From NCBI RefSeq assembly GCF_001854325.1, contig NZ_CP017755.1:1240001-1304000 (forward strand): a DNA stretch of 64,000 nucleotides, in the 5' to 3' direction. Positions 1-7,998 of this stretch are shown one piece after another; the stretch's first letter is position 1; each line of letters opens with the position of its first letter. The notes beneath the pieces were generated by a model. That model had not been told where the DNA came from, did not search any database, and saw only the letters and a list, made by a program, of their open reading frames with translations. Both the position numbers and the translations under genes were made by a program. Source of the stretch: Cupriavidus malaysiensis (GTDB taxonomy: Bacteria; Pseudomonadota; Gammaproteobacteria; Burkholderiales; Burkholderiaceae).

Positions 1-413
1 TGCACATGCATCACGCGGTACTGCCCGGCATGGTGGAACGCAGGTCCGGCCGCATCGTCAACATCGCCTCCGACGCCGCCCGCGTGGGCTCCTCGGGCGA
101 GGCCGTGTATGCAGCCTGCAAGGGCGGCCTGGTGTCCCTGTCCAAGACCCTGGCGCGCGAGCATGCGCGCCACGGCATCACCGTCAACGTGGTCTGCCCG
201 GGCCCGACCGACACCGCGCTGTTCGCCGAGTTCAAGGAGGGCGCGGGCGACCCCGACAAGCTGGTGGCGGCCTTCGCGCGCTCGATCCCGCTGGGCCGCA
301 TCGGCCAGCCCGACGACCTGCCCGGCGCCATCCTGTTCTTCGCCGGCGACGATGCCGCCTTCGTCACCGGCCAGGTCCTGAGCGTGTCCGGCGGCCTGAC
401 CATGAACGGCTGA
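1..413 (+). CDS. badH: SDR-family 2-hydroxycyclohexanecarboxyl-CoA dehydrogenase, 3' part
   Basis: This is the C-terminal part of a short-chain dehydrogenase; the gene enters from the left edge, so the Rossmann nucleotide-binding half is missing. The visible part has the catalytic YxxxK (VYAACKGG) followed by SLSKTLARE, the NVVCPGPTDT loop and the typical family end VTGQVLSVSGGLTMNG. SDR enzymes oxidise a secondary alcohol with NAD(P)+. The next gene is a clear BadI, and BadH precedes BadI in the Rhodopseudomonas alicyclic acid cluster, so I infer that it oxidises 2-hydroxycyclohexanecarboxyl-CoA to the 2-keto thioester. The family call is safe; the substrate is an inference from the neighbours. 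Confidence 0.8.
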   Translation, partial: HMHHAVLPGMVERRSGRIVNIASDAARVGSSGEAVYAACKGGLVSLSKTLAREHARHGITVNVVCPGPTDTALFAEFKEGAGDPDKLVAAFARSIPLGRIGQPDDLPGAILFFAGDDAAFVTGQVLSVSGGLTMNG

Positions 414-510
414 GGGCCGCACGCGCCCCCAACGCCATCCCGACTCCATCCGCAAGCCATCCGCGCGTAACCCAGCACAAACCGAAGCCACCGCAGGCAA
501 GGAGACGACC

Positions 511-1302
511 ATGAGCACCATTCCCTTCGAAGACATCCTGTACGAGGTCCGCAACGGCGTGGCCTGGATCACCATCAACCGGCCGGAGAAGATGAACTCC
601 TTCCGCGGCCAGACCTGCGATGAACTGATCCGGGCCCTGAACAAGGCCGGCTATGACAAGAGCGTCGGCGCCATCGTGCTGGCCGGCGCCGGCGAGCGCG
701 CCTTCTGCACCGGCGGCGACCAGTCGGCGCACGACGGCAACTACGACGGCCGGGGCACCATCGGCCTGCCGATGGAGGAGCTGCACGACGCCATCCGCAA
801 CGTGCCCAAGCCCGTGATCGCGCGCGTGCAGGGCTTCGCCATCGGCGGCGGCAATGTGCTGTGCACGATCTGCGACCTGACCATCTGTTCGGAGAAGGCG
901 ATCTTCGGCCAGGTGGGGCCCAAGATGGGGTCGGTCGATCCCGGCTATGGCACGGCCTTCCTCGCACGGGTGGTCGGCGAGAAGAAGGCCCGTGAGATCT
1001 GGTACCTGTGCCGCCGCTATTCGGGACAGGAAGCCGTGGCGATGGGCCTCGCCAATGCCTGCGTGCCGCACGAGCAGCTCGACGCCGAAGTGCAGAAGTG
1101 GGGCGAGGAGCTGTGCGAGCGCAGCCCGACCGCGCTGGCCATCGCCAAGCGCAGCTTCAATATGGACACCGCGCACCAGAGCGGCATCGCCGGCATGGGC
1201 ATGTACGCGCTGAAGCTGTACTACGACACCGAGGAATCGCGCGAAGGCGTGGCGGCGCTCAAGGAGAAGCGCAAGCCCGAGTTCCGCAAGTACGCGAAGT
1301 AG
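511..1302 (+). CDS. badI: 2-ketocyclohexanecarboxyl-CoA hydrolase (BadI)
   Basis: A 263-residue crotonase-fold enzyme that hydrolytically opens the ring of 2-ketocyclohexanecarboxyl-CoA to pimelyl-CoA. Oxyanion-hole segments are GERAFCTGGD (residues 61-70) and VQGFAIGGGN (106-115). The MenB/BadI-type signature GSVDPGYG lies at 140-147, which separates this ring-opening subgroup from ordinary enoyl-CoA hydratases. Length and near-continuous resemblance to the Rhodopseudomonas BadI that I remember make this one of the firmest calls. An AGGAG ribosome site sits a few bases before the ATG. It lies 97 bp after the dehydrogenase and 138 bp before aliB, all co-directional, so the four genes probably form one catabolic operon for cyclohexanecarboxylate. 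Confidence 0.92.
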   Translation: MSTIPFEDILYEVRNGVAWITINRPEKMNSFRGQTCDELIRALNKAGYDKSVGAIVLAGAGERAFCTGGDQSAHDGNYDGRGTIGLPMEELHDAIRNVPKPVIARVQGFAIGGGNVLCTICDLTICSEKAIFGQVGPKMGSVDPGYGTAFLARVVGEKKAREIWYLCRRYSGQEAVAMGLANACVPHEQLDAEVQKWGEELCERSPTALAIAKRSFNMDTAHQSGIAGMGMYALKLYYDTEESREGVAALKEKRKPEFRKYAK

Positions 1303-1440
1303 GCGTCGATACAGGCGCCGATACAAGCAGCGGAACCAGCGCCCGAGCCGGCGCGACCGCTGCCCGGATCTCACCATGCGGCGCGGCGCGTCCCCGCGCG
1401 CCCGCTCCTTTGTGCCCCGCCTTGCCCAGGAGACAAGCCG

Positions 1441-2592
1441 ATGAACCCCTATCTCAATGAAGACCTCGTCACGCTGGGCGACCACGCCCGGCGTTTCGCC
1501 ACCGAGCGCATCGCGCCGGGCTACCAGGAGCGCGACGACACGCGCGTACTCGACCGTACCCTGATGCGGGAGATGGGCGAGATGGGTTTCATCGCCCCGG
1601 AACTGCCGGAAGCGTATGGCGGCCAGGGCCTGGGCTGCCTTGCCGCCGGCGTGATCCACGAGGAGGTGGCCCGGGCCGACCTGAGCCTGTCCTATATCAA
1701 CCTGCTGGCTTCGCTCAACGGGCAGATCCTGGCGCACCACGGCAGGCCGGAGGTGGTGCGCCCCTGGCTGACGCGGCTCACGCGCGGCGAAGTGCTGCTG
1801 GCGATCGCGCTGACCGAACCGCGCGGCGGCTCCGATGCCGCCAACCTGCGGCTGCGGGTCGAGCGCGTCGGCGACGAGTACGTCATCAACGGCGAGAAGA
1901 CCTCGATCTCGGCGGCCGACCAGGCCGATGCGGCGGTGGTGTTCGGCCGCACCGGCAGCATCGAATCCGCGGCGCACGGCGTGACCGCGCTGCTGGTGCC
2001 GATGGACCTGCCCGGCATCACGACCAGCCGCTTCGACTGCCACGGCCAGCGCGCCATCGGGCGCGGCTCGATCTTCTTCGAGAACGTGCGCGTGCCGCTC
2101 GACCACCGTCTCGGTGACGAGAACAAAGGCTTCGTGCAGGTGATGCAGGGCTTCGACTTCTCGCGCGCCCTGATCGGCCTGCAGGTGCTGGCGGTGGCGC
2201 GCGTGGCGCTGGAGGAGACCTGGGCCTACGTGGCCGAACGGCAGGCGTTCGGCAAGCCGCTGTCGGCCTTCCAGGGCGTTTCGCATCCGCTGGCCGATTT
2301 CGACACCCAGGTGGTGGCGGCACGCCTGCTGTGCCTGCAGGCGCTGTGGCTGAAGGACAACGGCGCGCCGCACAGCGCGGAGGCCGCCATGTGCAAGTGG
2401 TGGGCCCCGAAGCTGGCCTACGACGTGGTCCACCAGTGCCTGCTGATGCACGGGCATGGCGGCTATGACCGCGGCCTGATGGAGCAGCGCCTGCGCGATG
2501 TGCTGGGCTTCCAGATCGGCGACGGCACCGCGCAGATCATGAAGACCATCATCGCCCGCGACCGCGCCGGCCGCGCCGCGGTGCCGGCCTGA
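1441..2592 (+). CDS. aliB: Acyl-CoA dehydrogenase, probable cyclohexanecarboxyl-CoA dehydrogenase
   Basis: A 383-residue FAD-dependent acyl-CoA dehydrogenase with the usual order of an alpha-helical N domain, a beta middle domain (ALTEPRGGSDAAN, EKTSISAADQAD) and a C-terminal helical domain ending in HGHGGYDRG and QIGDGTAQIMKTIIARD. It would introduce the ring double bond in cyclohexanecarboxyl-CoA and pass electrons to ETF. The substrate is inferred from its place between badI and the CoA ligase; the fold alone would also fit other branched or cyclic acyl-CoAs. A CAGGAGA site precedes the ATG. Two AliB-like steps (1- and 2-desaturation) are known in related clusters, so the exact bond oxidised is open. 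Confidence 0.78.
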   Translation: MNPYLNEDLVTLGDHARRFATERIAPGYQERDDTRVLDRTLMREMGEMGFIAPELPEAYGGQGLGCLAAGVIHEEVARADLSLSYINLLASLNGQILAHHGRPEVVRPWLTRLTRGEVLLAIALTEPRGGSDAANLRLRVERVGDEYVINGEKTSISAADQADAAVVFGRTGSIESAAHGVTALLVPMDLPGITTSRFDCHGQRAIGRGSIFFENVRVPLDHRLGDENKGFVQVMQGFDFSRALIGLQVLAVARVALEETWAYVAERQAFGKPLSAFQGVSHPLADFDTQVVAARLLCLQALWLKDNGAPHSAEAAMCKWWAPKLAYDVVHQCLLMHGHGGYDRGLMEQRLRDVLGFQIGDGTAQIMKTIIARDRAGRAAVPA

Positions 2593-2693
2593 GCCGGCGC
2601 GCGTTCCCGCGCGGCCTGGCGCGGCCTGACCACGTCATCCCGCCACCCGCCGACACGCGCCACCAAGCCACCACACAAGAAGGGAGACAACAC

Positions 2694-4376
2694 ATGGAAT
2701 TCGATGCCGTCCTGCTGCCGCCGCGCCGTGCCGCGAGCATTGCCCGGGGGGAGTGGCTCGACCGCACCATCAACGACGCGCTCGACGCCTGCGTGCGCGA
2801 CTGCCCGGACCAGCGCGCGCTGTGCGCGGTCAGCCTCGACCGCGGCGAGACGCGCGCCTTCACCTACCGCGAGCTGGCGGCCCTGGCCGACCGCATCGCC
2901 GTGGGCCTGGCACGGCTGGGCGTGGGCCGCAACGACGTGGTGGCCATGCAGCTGCCCAACGGCTGGCACTTCACGCTGCTCTACCTGGCCTGCTCGCGCC
3001 TCGGCGCCGTGCTCAACCCGCTGATGCCGATCTTCCGCCAACGCGAGCTGTCCTTCATGCTGCGCCATGGCGAGGCCAAGGTGCTGGTGGTGCCGCGCCG
3101 CTTCCGCGGCTTCGACCATGAAGCCATGGCGCGCGCCCTGCTGCCGGAGCTGCCGGCGCTGCGCCGGCTCGTGGTGGTGGATGGGGAGGGCGCCGACAGC
3201 TTCGATGCGCTGCTGGCGGCGCCCGCCTGGGAGCGCGAGCCCGACGCGGCCGCTATCCTCGCCGCCGGCCGGCCCGGCCCGGACGACATCACCCAGCTCA
3301 TCTACACCTCGGGCACCACCGGCGAGCCGAAGGGGGTGATGCACTCGGCCAATACCCTGTTCTCGAACATCGCGGCCTATGCGCAGCGGCTGCATCTCGG
3401 CCGCGACGACGTGATCCTGATGGCCTCGCCGATGGCGCACCAGACCGGCTTCATGTACGGGCTGATGATGCCGATCCTGCTGCAGGCCGGCGTGGTGCTG
3501 CAGGACATCTGGGACCCGGTCCGGGCGGCGGCGCTGATCCGCGCGCATGGCATCACCTTCACCATGGCGTCGACGCCTTTCCTGACCGACCTGACCCGCA
3601 CCGTGCGCGAGGGGGGCAGTGAAGGCGGTGAAGGCGATGAAGGCGATGAAGGCGCCAAGGGCCTGCCCAGCCTGCGCACCTTCCTGTGCGCCGGCGCGCC
3701 CATTCCCGGCCCGCTGGTGGAGCAGGCGCGCCGGGCGCTGGGCGCGAAGATCGTCTCGGCCTGGGGCATGAGCGAGAACGGCGCCGTCACGCTGACCCGT
3801 CCCGAGGACGACGACGTGCGGGCCTCGACCACCGATGGCTGCCCGCTGCCCGGGGTGGAAGTGGCGGTGGTCGACGCCGCCGGCGAGCGCCTGCCGCCCG
3901 GCGAGGCGGGCCGGCTGCTGGTGCGCGCCTGCTCGAACTTCGGCGGCTACCTCAAGCGGCCGCAGTGGAACGCCACCGATGCCGACGGCTGGTTCGACAC
4001 CGGCGACCTCGCCCGCCTGGATGCCGAGGGCTACCTGCGCATCAGCGGGCGCAGCAAGGACGTGATCATCCGTGGCGGCGAGAACATCCCGGTGTTCGAG
4101 ATCGAGGCCCTGTTGTACCGGCACGAGGCGGTCGCGCAGGTCGCCATCGTCGGCTATGCCGACGAGCGCCTGGGCGAGCGCGCCTGCGCCGTGGTGGTGC
4201 CGAAGGCCGGCTGCCGGCTCGACTTCGCCGGGATGGTGGATTTCCTCAAGGCGCAGAAGGTGGCCATCCAGTACATCCCGGAGCGGCTGGTGCTGTGCGA
4301 GGCGATGCCGGCCACGCCCGCGGGGAAGATCCAGAAGTTCCGCCTGCGCGACATGCTGCGCGATGGCACCCTGTAG
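2694..4376 (+). CDS. aliA: AMP-forming acyl-CoA ligase, probable cyclohexanecarboxylate-CoA ligase
   Basis: A 560-residue ANL-superfamily adenylate-forming ligase. The P-loop-like motif IYTSGTTGEPKG lies near residue 203; the hinge/A8 region is GWFDTGDLARLD with GRSKDVIIRGGENI, and the A10 lysine motif is TPAGKIQKFRLR near the end. It would activate cyclohexanecarboxylate with ATP and CoA, the entry step of the BadHI/AliB route. A GGGAG site precedes the ATG. An oddity is a short acidic Gly/Glu/Asp insert near residues 309-322, made by four 9-bp DNA repeats; it sits in a surface position of the large domain and probably does not touch the active site. It converges with the salicylate operon 82 bp downstream. 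Confidence 0.8.
   Translation: MEFDAVLLPPRRAASIARGEWLDRTINDALDACVRDCPDQRALCAVSLDRGETRAFTYRELAALADRIAVGLARLGVGRNDVVAMQLPNGWHFTLLYLACSRLGAVLNPLMPIFRQRELSFMLRHGEAKVLVVPRRFRGFDHEAMARALLPELPALRRLVVVDGEGADSFDALLAAPAWEREPDAAAILAAGRPGPDDITQLIYTSGTTGEPKGVMHSANTLFSNIAAYAQRLHLGRDDVILMASPMAHQTGFMYGLMMPILLQAGVVLQDIWDPVRAAALIRAHGITFTMASTPFLTDLTRTVREGGSEGGEGDEGDEGAKGLPSLRTFLCAGAPIPGPLVEQARRALGAKIVSAWGMSENGAVTLTRPEDDDVRASTTDGCPLPGVEVAVVDAAGERLPPGEAGRLLVRACSNFGGYLKRPQWNATDADGWFDTGDLARLDAEGYLRISGRSKDVIIRGGENIPVFEIEALLYRHEAVAQVAIVGYADERLGERACAVVVPKAGCRLDFAGMVDFLKAQKVAIQYIPERLVLCEAMPATPAGKIQKFRLRDMLRDGTL
3621..3656 (+). repeat. In-frame 9-bp tandem repeat inside aliA
   Basis: Four consecutive copies of GAAGGCGAT/GGT/GCC (9 bp) keep the reading frame and encode a Gly-Glu-Gly-Asp-rich loop in the ligase. 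The repeat could gain or lose three-residue units by slippage without breaking the gene. Confidence 0.85.
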
Positions 4377-4382
4377 CGCCGC

Positions 4383-4409
4383 GCCGGCCCGCCGCCCGCG
4401 GCGGCCGGC
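4383..4409. terminator. Hairpin between convergent genes
   Basis: GCCGGCC (4383-4389) and GCCG (4391-4394) pair with CGGC (4399-4402) and GGCCGGC (4403-4409): an 11-bp GC stem with one bulge and a 4-nt loop, just after the aliA stop and before the end of the oppositely oriented ferredoxin gene. There is no T-run, so it is at best a weak bidirectional transcript end. Confidence 0.35.
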
Positions 4410-4457
4410 GATCTGCAACGCGTATCACGGCGCAGTGAAGTCGGGGCGGCCGCCCGT

Positions 4458-4787
4458 CTAGGCCCGGCCTTCCAGCGCCACGAACACGCTGCCGTCCTCG
4501 ATACGGATGGGGAAGGTGCGCAGGTCCTCGCTGAGCGGCGCGCACATGGCCTTGCCGCTGCGCACGTCGAAGCGTCCCTGGTGCAGCGGGCATTCGATCT
4601 CGTGGCCTTCGAGGAAGCCGTCGCACAGCCTGGCGTTGCCGTGCGTGCACAGGTTGTCGGTGACGTAGACGGCGCCGTCCACGCCGTAGACGGCCAGTTC
4701 GCGGCCGCCGGCCTGCACCGCGACGACATCGTCGGCGGGCACGGCGGCGAGTTCGATCAGCCTGGTCCATTGGGTTGTCGTAGTCAT
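4458..4787 (-). CDS. nagAb: Rieske ferredoxin of salicylate 5-hydroxylase
   Basis: A 109-residue Rieske [2Fe-2S] ferredoxin. The cluster ligands are C47-x-H49 (NLCTHGNARLC) and C66-x2-H69 (ECPLHQGRF). It would carry electrons from the reductase at 6750-7742 to the oxygenase at 4899-6630. It is the last gene of a minus-strand group in the order reductase, alpha, beta, ferredoxin, the same order as nagAa-nagG-nagH-nagAb of Ralstonia sp. U2, where these parts form salicylate 5-hydroxylase and also feed the naphthalene dioxygenase. A 111-bp spacer separates it from the beta subunit gene. Confidence 0.85.
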   Translation of the reverse strand: MTTTTQWTRLIELAAVPADDVVAVQAGGRELAVYGVDGAVYVTDNLCTHGNARLCDGFLEGHEIECPLHQGRFDVRSGKAMCAPLSEDLRTFPIRIEDGSVFVALEGRA

Positions 4788-4898
4788 GGCGATTTCCGCG
4801 GGTGCGGTGGGTGATGGATGGTGGGTGGCAATCCGGTGCGGGGCGGTCCGGGGCGGGACGGCGCGCTTGCGGCCGCCACGCGTCCCGGCGCGGCGGCT

Positions 4899-5372
4899 TC
4901 AGATCGGGTAGATCAGCGAGTTGGGGATCAGCTCGCTGTCGAACACGCACAGGCGCGCCGCGAACTTCAGGCCGGCCCCGGTGCGCACGATGGTGTCGAG
5001 ATAGCGTCCCACGTTGAACACGGTGGTCAGCGCGTCCGGCTTGGTGCGGAACACCGCGTAATTGGCCTCGGCGCGGATGCGCTCGCCGTCGTCGGCGAGG
5101 ATGCGCGGCACGCCGACCACATGGCGCTGGTAGTAGGGGTCATGGAAGATGGTCTCGGTGGCGCCGTAGACCCGGTCCTTGAGCATGCCCTTGCTCTCGA
5201 AGGCGAGGGTGGCCAGCGGCAGGCCGCGCTCGTGGTTCTCGCGCGGCTGGACCCGGTAGACGCAGTCCTCGGTGAAGAACTCCGGCCACTGGTCCCAGTC
5301 GCCGTTGTCGAGCGCGGCGGCGTAGTCGGCGTAGAGGGCGAGCAATTGCTGGTAGGTGGGGAAGTCGAGCAT
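4899..5372 (-). CDS. nagH: Salicylate 5-hydroxylase small (beta) subunit
   Basis: A 157-residue beta subunit of a ring-hydroxylating oxygenase (SnoaL/NTF2-like cone fold). Recognisable features are the start [20 protein letters not shown], then [15 protein letters not shown] and the end [17 protein letters not shown]. Beta subunits are structural in the alpha3beta3 enzyme and do not bind iron. The start codon lies one base beyond the alpha subunit stop, so translation is very likely coupled. Length agrees with NagH (about 160 residues). Confidence 0.87.
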   Translation of the reverse strand: MLDFPTYQQLLALYADYAAALDNGDWDQWPEFFTEDCVYRVQPRENHERGLPLATLAFESKGMLKDRVYGATETIFHDPYYQRHVVGVPRILADDGERIRAEANYAVFRTKPDALTTVFNVGRYLDTIVRTGAGLKFAARLCVFDSELIPNSLIYPI

Positions 5373-5373
5373 C

Positions 5374-6630
5374 TCAGGCCTCCATCACGCGGCGCCAGTA
5401 GGCGTACATGGAACGGATCAGGGTTTCGGTGACCATGTGGTCGGCCTCGGCGCTGTCGCGCCCGCCCAGTTCGGCGACGGTGCGGTGCCAGGGCTTCTGC
5501 GCGAAGCCTTCCTGCGAGAACTCGATCACCTCGCCGTCGTCGGCGGAGACGAAGCCGGCCGGGCCGAACAGGTTGGCCTGGCGCAGGCGGCGGCGCGTCA
5601 TGGCCTCGTCGTCGCCGGCAAAGCCGAAGTGGGTCCAGACGAAGTCGAAGGAGCCGTGCCCGTCGGGCTGGATGTGGCGGGTCGAGACCGAATTGACCTG
5701 CTGCTGGAGGATGACGCTGGGAAACAGCGTCATCATCACCGCGGTGGGGCCGCCCCACCAGTCCTCCTGCACCACGTCGAGGAAGCGGTCGTCATGCAGC
5801 CGCATCTGGTCCTTGAAGCTGGACACGCCGCTGGTCACTTCGCCCTGGCCGCCGCTGCCGCGCGTGGAGATCATGGCGGCGTGGCGGCCGTGCCCGTCCA
5901 TCTTCAGCGCGGAGCGGTTGTCGGCGCGCCACAGGCCGAAGGTGACGAACCAGGTATGCAGCAGGCCGGGATGGTAGGGGTCCTTGATGTTCTCCTGCAT
6001 CAGCTTCCAGTTGCCGGGAATGCGCTGCCGGCTGTAGCCGAGGATGGTGAGCGCGCGGCCGTCGAAGACGCGGTCGAAGTAGTGCAGCATGGTGGGGCCG
6101 AGGTAGTCCTCCAGCGGCGGTACCGTGTGGTCGAAGGAGGCGAACACCACGCCGTGGCGCGTCGCCACCTTGAGCCGGGTCAGGCCGTGCTCCTTGGGGT
6201 CGAAGTCGGCCGGCATGCCGCCGTTGACCTTGCCGTCGAGCTTGACGCCGCGGCGGAACGGCACGCCGACCAGGTTGCCCTTGAGGTCGTAGTTCCACTG
6301 GTGGTAGGGGCAGGTGAAATCCTTGCGGTTGCCGAAGCGCTCGCGGCAGAAGCGCACGCCGCGGTGGGCGCAGACGTTTTCCACCACGTGGATTTCGCCG
6401 TCGGCAGCGCGCGTGACGATGACCGAGCGCTCGCCGACGACGGTGCGCTTGAAGTCGCCCGGATGGGGAATCTCGGCCTCCAGCGCCACGTAGCACCAGT
6501 GGCCGGCATAGAAGAAGCGCTCCAGTTCGCGCTGGTGGATGGCCTCGTCCGTGTAGGCCTGGAAGGGCACGCGGCTGGAGCCGTCGCCTTCCCAGGCGGG
6601 CGGGTGGAAGCGCAGCGGGGCTTCGTTCAT
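5374..6630 (-). CDS. nagG: Salicylate 5-hydroxylase large (alpha) subunit
   Basis: A 418-residue Rieske non-heme iron oxygenase alpha subunit. Rieske ligands are C87-x-H89 and C107-x2-H110 (VCAHRG, CPYHQW). The mononuclear iron motif is D217-x2-H220-x4-H225 ([13 protein letters not shown]). I chose the ATG at 6628-6630 because AGGAGACACAC precedes it and the protein then begins like NagG; longer open reading upstream is a GC-rich extension. Sequence runs such as [22 protein letters not shown] and [13 protein letters not shown] match the NagG subgroup that 5-hydroxylates salicylate to gentisate. No gentisate dioxygenase gene is in the window, so the rest of the pathway must be elsewhere. Confidence 0.88.
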   Translation of the reverse strand: MNEAPLRFHPPAWEGDGSSRVPFQAYTDEAIHQRELERFFYAGHWCYVALEAEIPHPGDFKRTVVGERSVIVTRAADGEIHVVENVCAHRGVRFCRERFGNRKDFTCPYHQWNYDLKGNLVGVPFRRGVKLDGKVNGGMPADFDPKEHGLTRLKVATRHGVVFASFDHTVPPLEDYLGPTMLHYFDRVFDGRALTILGYSRQRIPGNWKLMQENIKDPYHPGLLHTWFVTFGLWRADNRSALKMDGHGRHAAMISTRGSGGQGEVTSGVSSFKDQMRLHDDRFLDVVQEDWWGGPTAVMMTLFPSVILQQQVNSVSTRHIQPDGHGSFDFVWTHFGFAGDDEAMTRRRLRQANLFGPAGFVSADDGEVIEFSQEGFAQKPWHRTVAELGGRDSAEADHMVTETLIRSMYAYWRRVMEA

Positions 6631-6749
6631 GTGTGTCTCCTGTGGTCGGCCCGCGTCATGGCAAGGCGTGCGGGCGGGATCGCGAAAGGGAAGGGGAACA
6701 AGGCAAACGGGAACGGGACACGCGGCGGGCGGGCCCCGGCCCCGGGCGT

Positions 6750-7742
6750 TCAGTCGCCGCTGGCGTGGAAGGCGTCGGCGTGGATGCTGGCCGGCGCCAC
6801 CCCCTTGCGCTGCAGCAGCGCGCTGGCCGCCTCGACCATCGCGGGCGCACCGGCGAGATAGGCGGTCCAGCCCGGCAGCGCCGGCCAGTCGTCGTCGACG
6901 GCCTGCGTGACCAGGCCGCCGCGATAGCCGTCGCCGGGTGCCGGCGCGCCGTCGGCGACCACCACGTGGCAGGCCAGGCCGGGCAGTTCGCGCCGCAGCG
7001 CCTGCAGCCATGGCTGGCCGTAGACATCGCGTTGCGAGCGCGCGCCGAAGTAGACGTGGACATCGTTGTCCATGCCGGCCTCGGCCATGCCGCGCAGGAT
7101 GGACAGCACCGGCGCCAGGCCGGTGCCGCCGGCCACGCACAGGATCGGGCCGGTGGTCTTGCGGCGCAGGTAGGCGGTGCCGAGCGGCCCGCCGACGCGC
7201 ACCGCGTCGCCCACCTTCAGCGCGCCGGCGATGTAGGCGGTGACGCGGCCGCCGGGCACCAGGCGCACGTGGAACTCGATCTCATCCGGGTTCGGCGTGA
7301 CCGCCATCGAGTAGGGGCGCGCGTGCTGCGGGGTGAACTGCAGCATGGCGTACTGGCCCGGCGAGAAGGCGAAGGGTTTGTTCAGCCGCAGGCGCAGCCG
7401 CCTGATGTCGTGCGTCAGTGCCTCGATGGCCGTCACCGTGGCCTTGAGCAGGCGGGCAGGGTGGACCACCACCTCGTCGATCTCGGGCAGCTCGACGGCG
7501 CAGTCTTCGACCAGGGTGGCCTGGCAGGCCAGGATCTGCTGTCCGGCGCATATCTCGGCCGCCGCGCCGGCGCCATCGGCCACGCGCACCTTGCCGGCGG
7601 CGAGGCGGCAGCGGCAGGTGCCGCAGCGGCCGGCCATGCAGCTATAGGAAACGGGGATCTCGTGGGCGCGCAGGGCCTCGAGCAGGTTGGTCCCGGCGGG
7701 AACCTCGAGGGCGCGCTGCAGGGGCTGCAGGGTCAATCGCAT
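6750..7742 (-). CDS. nagAa: Ferredoxin reductase of salicylate 5-hydroxylase
   Basis: A 330-residue three-domain reductase: an N-terminal plant-type [2Fe-2S] domain (C35, C40, C43, C73 in SYSCMAGRCGTCRC and ILACQ), an FAD domain (RPYSMAVTPN) and an NAD(P) domain (CVAGGTGLAPVLSIL). It would take electrons from NAD(P)H to the Rieske ferredoxin. First gene of the minus-strand operon, 119 bp upstream of the alpha subunit gene. Its promoter should lie in the 256-bp divergent region shared with the NahR-like regulator. Confidence 0.87.
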   Translation of the reverse strand: MRLTLQPLQRALEVPAGTNLLEALRAHEIPVSYSCMAGRCGTCRCRLAAGKVRVADGAGAAAEICAGQQILACQATLVEDCAVELPEIDEVVVHPARLLKATVTAIEALTHDIRRLRLRLNKPFAFSPGQYAMLQFTPQHARPYSMAVTPNPDEIEFHVRLVPGGRVTAYIAGALKVGDAVRVGGPLGTAYLRRKTTGPILCVAGGTGLAPVLSILRGMAEAGMDNDVHVYFGARSQRDVYGQPWLQALRRELPGLACHVVVADGAPAPGDGYRGGLVTQAVDDDWPALPGWTAYLAGAPAMVEAASALLQRKGVAPASIHADAFHASGD

Positions 7743-7840
7743 GCCAGTGTCTCCGGTCTGGTCTTGGGTGGGGGCTGCCGCGCCGGCGCTTGCCGCCGTG
7801 CGCCACCGGGCACAGCCACATGCCGTGACGTGCCGCGATG

Positions 7841-7870
7841 CGTTGCTATGTGTCGCTATGTGTCGCTATG
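7841..7870 (+). repeat. 10-bp tandem repeat in divergent promoter region
   Basis: Three 10-bp units, cgttgctatg then tgtcgctatg twice, stand head to tail about 100 bp upstream of the reductase gene and 130 bp upstream of the regulator. A 10-bp period places each copy on the same DNA face, as expected for an array of protein contacts; function is unknown. Confidence 0.6.
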
Positions 7871-7907
7871 GTGCCGCGCCCTGGGATATAAATAAATCGA
7901 AGATCAT

Positions 7908-7922
7908 TGATACGTCATATCA
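7908..7922. promoter_or_regulatory. Candidate NahR/NagR-type LysR operator
   Basis: A perfect inverted repeat TGATA-N5-TATCA lies in the AT-rich part of the divergent region between the salicylate hydroxylase operon and its regulator. It fits the T-N11-A layout of LysR-family boxes, and TGAT half sites are part of the published NahR/NagR site. Assignment to the adjacent regulator is inference. Confidence 0.6.
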
Positions 7923-7998
7923 CCAGGAGTGATAATGCGAAGCCGCCGGGCACCGCCGGGCACCGCCGACAACCGCCGGCAACCTGAAGGAGGGCAGC

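Noticed and set aside
364..2457. 697-codon open frame on the minus strand across badI and aliB
   Set aside because: It is antisense to two clear enzymes, is made of Arg/Ala/His-rich low-information sequence and has no family motif; long antisense frames are normal at this GC content.
2463..4418. 651-codon minus-strand frame across aliA
   Set aside because: Antisense shadow of the ligase gene with no domain features.
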